Shown: piece after piece, positions 56,616 through 57,410 of the stretch
How the letters are laid out: each line of letters begins with the position of its first letter
Position numbering within the stretch: position 1 is the stretch's first letter
Source: a virus
Direction: 5' to 3' (one strand)
Length of the DNA: 57,410 nucleotides
Virus record (IMG/VR): IMGVR_UViG_3300006026_000016
Location: 1 to 57,410 of that record
The notes under the pieces: generated by a model
Databases searched by the model: none
The model's input: only the letters and a program-made list of their open reading frames with translations
What the model was told of the DNA's origin: nothing
Program-made: the position numbers and the translations under genes

Positions 56616-57401
56616 TTAAGTCGAAATTAAAACTTTGCCCCAACCTTGTCTTCTTTTGTAATACATTCTGTCCATGTATTCTTCTTCGCTATCACAGGGC
56701 ATGATTAGATCAAGTGTGTATTCTGTTTTGTCTTTGACTAACTCTGCTTCTTCGTCATTGATGTATTCCATAAAGTTATAACCAAAGTTCATTTGAGTTG
56801 GGTAACTCACATTAAGGTGTGTCACATAGAATGTTTGTAGTTTCATAAGTTGCGGATAATACTTCTCTGGTAAGTCTAACCATTCTCTGCTGTAGTGTTT
56901 GTCAATGAACTCAAATATCTTTAATGGTTCCTTGTGGAAGTCGCTTTGTGCTGACCACATAAGTGTATGTCCGCTAAAGCCATCTGCTATTCCTGTTTCT
57001 AAGTATTCAGTTAGTTGTGCTTTTGCTGTGTCGAACAACTGCTTTACATAGCCATCGTCTTCTTGTATAATCACCCACAGTCTATTGTAAAACTCAAAGT
57101 AACTCATGTCTTTGTACTTGCGTAGGAACCTACTTAATATTTGTGTCCAACCGTAGTTGTGAAAATTATTGATCATCCAAGCATACATCCAACTGTCTAT
57201 AAACTTAGGCATAGGCATGTCCTTGGTACCGCGGACCAACGTAACACTTTCACTGATGCCATCTTCTTCCTCAAAGCCTGATATATAATCTTTCACAACC
57301 ACTGTATCTATTTCATGTTCTGTTCTTTGGCCAGGTGTGTTAAGGTGTGCGTTCTCTAGTAATTGTGCTAACCAACTTTCAATAGCATTGTGTTGGCCCA
57401 T
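56616..57401 (-). CDS. Conserved-looking hypothetical protein at the window edge
   Basis: A complete 261-residue soluble protein rich in Trp, Tyr and Phe (SWMYAWMINNFHNYGWTQILSRFLRKYKDMSYFEFYNRLW), mostly helical with an acidic central loop and a C-terminal YKRRQGWGKVLIST. No domain is recognised. Its gene has no visible promoter in the remaining 9 nt and is followed by the late promoter at 56573-56581. Confidence 0.7.
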   Translation of the reverse strand: MGQHNAIESWLAQLLENAHLNTPGQRTEHEIDTVVVKDYISGFEEEDGISESVTLVRGTKDMPMPKFIDSWMYAWMINNFHNYGWTQILSRFLRKYKDMSYFEFYNRLWVIIQEDDGYVKQLFDTAKAQLTEYLETGIADGFSGHTLMWSAQSDFHKEPLKIFEFIDKHYSREWLDLPEKYYPQLMKLQTFYVTHLNVSYPTQMNFGYNFMEYINDEEAELVKDKTEYTLDLIMPCDSEEEYMDRMYYKRRQGWGKVLIST

Positions 57402-57410
57402 TTCAATTAC

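Overview
This 57.4 kb window is AT-rich DNA from a T4-like marine tailed phage (myovirus type), most like phages of SAR11-type or cyanobacterial hosts. That host group is an inference from gene content and base composition. The phage assignment rests on a family B DNA polymerase, a gp45-type sliding clamp, a gp44-type clamp loader, a T4 RNase H-type nuclease, a DsbA-like protein, a T4-type lysozyme, a spanin pair, PhoH, a GroES-like co-chaperonin and a collagen-like fibre. Genes are packed with 1-20 nt overlaps and nearly all lie on the minus strand. Only phoH, one oxygenase gene and one 33-residue ORF are on the plus strand. I see no tRNA, CRISPR array or insertion sequence. Both ends of the window are arbitrary cuts.

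Layout, following minus-strand transcription from right to left. 57.4-53.1 kb: an unknown protein, a long structured leader before a small membrane protein, a class-3 lipase, several small late genes and a prolyl-hydroxylase-like oxygenase. 53.0-50.8 kb: a DnaQ/DexA-like exonuclease, an asparagine-synthase-like ATPase and ClpP. 50.8-44.9 kb: a late unit with a VOC-like protein, a DnaE fragment, a GroES-like protein and two sulfotransferases. 44.9-43.7 kb: the clamp loader. 43.7-40.0 kb: a late unit with a B12-type radical SAM protein, a UDP-glucose dehydrogenase-like protein, SufE, a small membrane protein and an SDR. 40.0-39.1 kb: phoH (plus strand) with a terminator-like hairpin in its leader. 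39.1-36.7 kb: a late unit with two conserved phage proteins, an acyl-carrier-like protein and the spanins. 36.7-31.7 kb: DnaJ, ClpA, an SGNH hydrolase and lysozyme. 31.7-18.8 kb: fibre and virion-surface proteins, including a collagen-like protein of 1171 residues, interrupted at 23.7-21.0 kb by a nucleotidase, small genes and an oxygenase. 18.8-11.8 kb: an EF-hand membrane protein, DsbA-like protein, DNA polymerase, clamp and DpdA. 11.7-5.8 kb: a glycosyltransferase, an outer-membrane protein, a cold-shock protein, a QueD-like protein, two sulfotransferases, a histone H1-like protein and a GalE-type epimerase. 5.8-0 kb: a phosphoribosyltransferase, FolE, QueE, RNase H and glutaredoxin.

Regulation is unusually readable. 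Nine minus-strand promoters match TTGAC(A/C/T) and TATAAT or a near match; eight have a 17 nt spacer and one has 16. They head the replication, metabolism and chaperone units and are probably early. A second class, (G/T/A)ATAAATA, matches the T4/cyanophage late motif and heads the virion, lysis and late metabolic units. In seven cases (three early, four late) the promoter is placed so that the predicted transcription start is the A of the ATG, implying leaderless mRNAs.

FolE, a QueD-like protein, QueE and the transglycosylase DpdA together indicate 7-deazaguanine modification of phage DNA, with dpdA downstream of polymerase and clamp. QueC is absent from the window, and the QueE carries a 38-residue insertion inside its radical-SAM cysteine motif. 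Other points of interest are four sulfotransferases in two tandem pairs, a phage-encoded ClpA/ClpP pair, an acyl-carrier-like protein lacking its serine, and the long structured leader at 56.4-56.57 kb.
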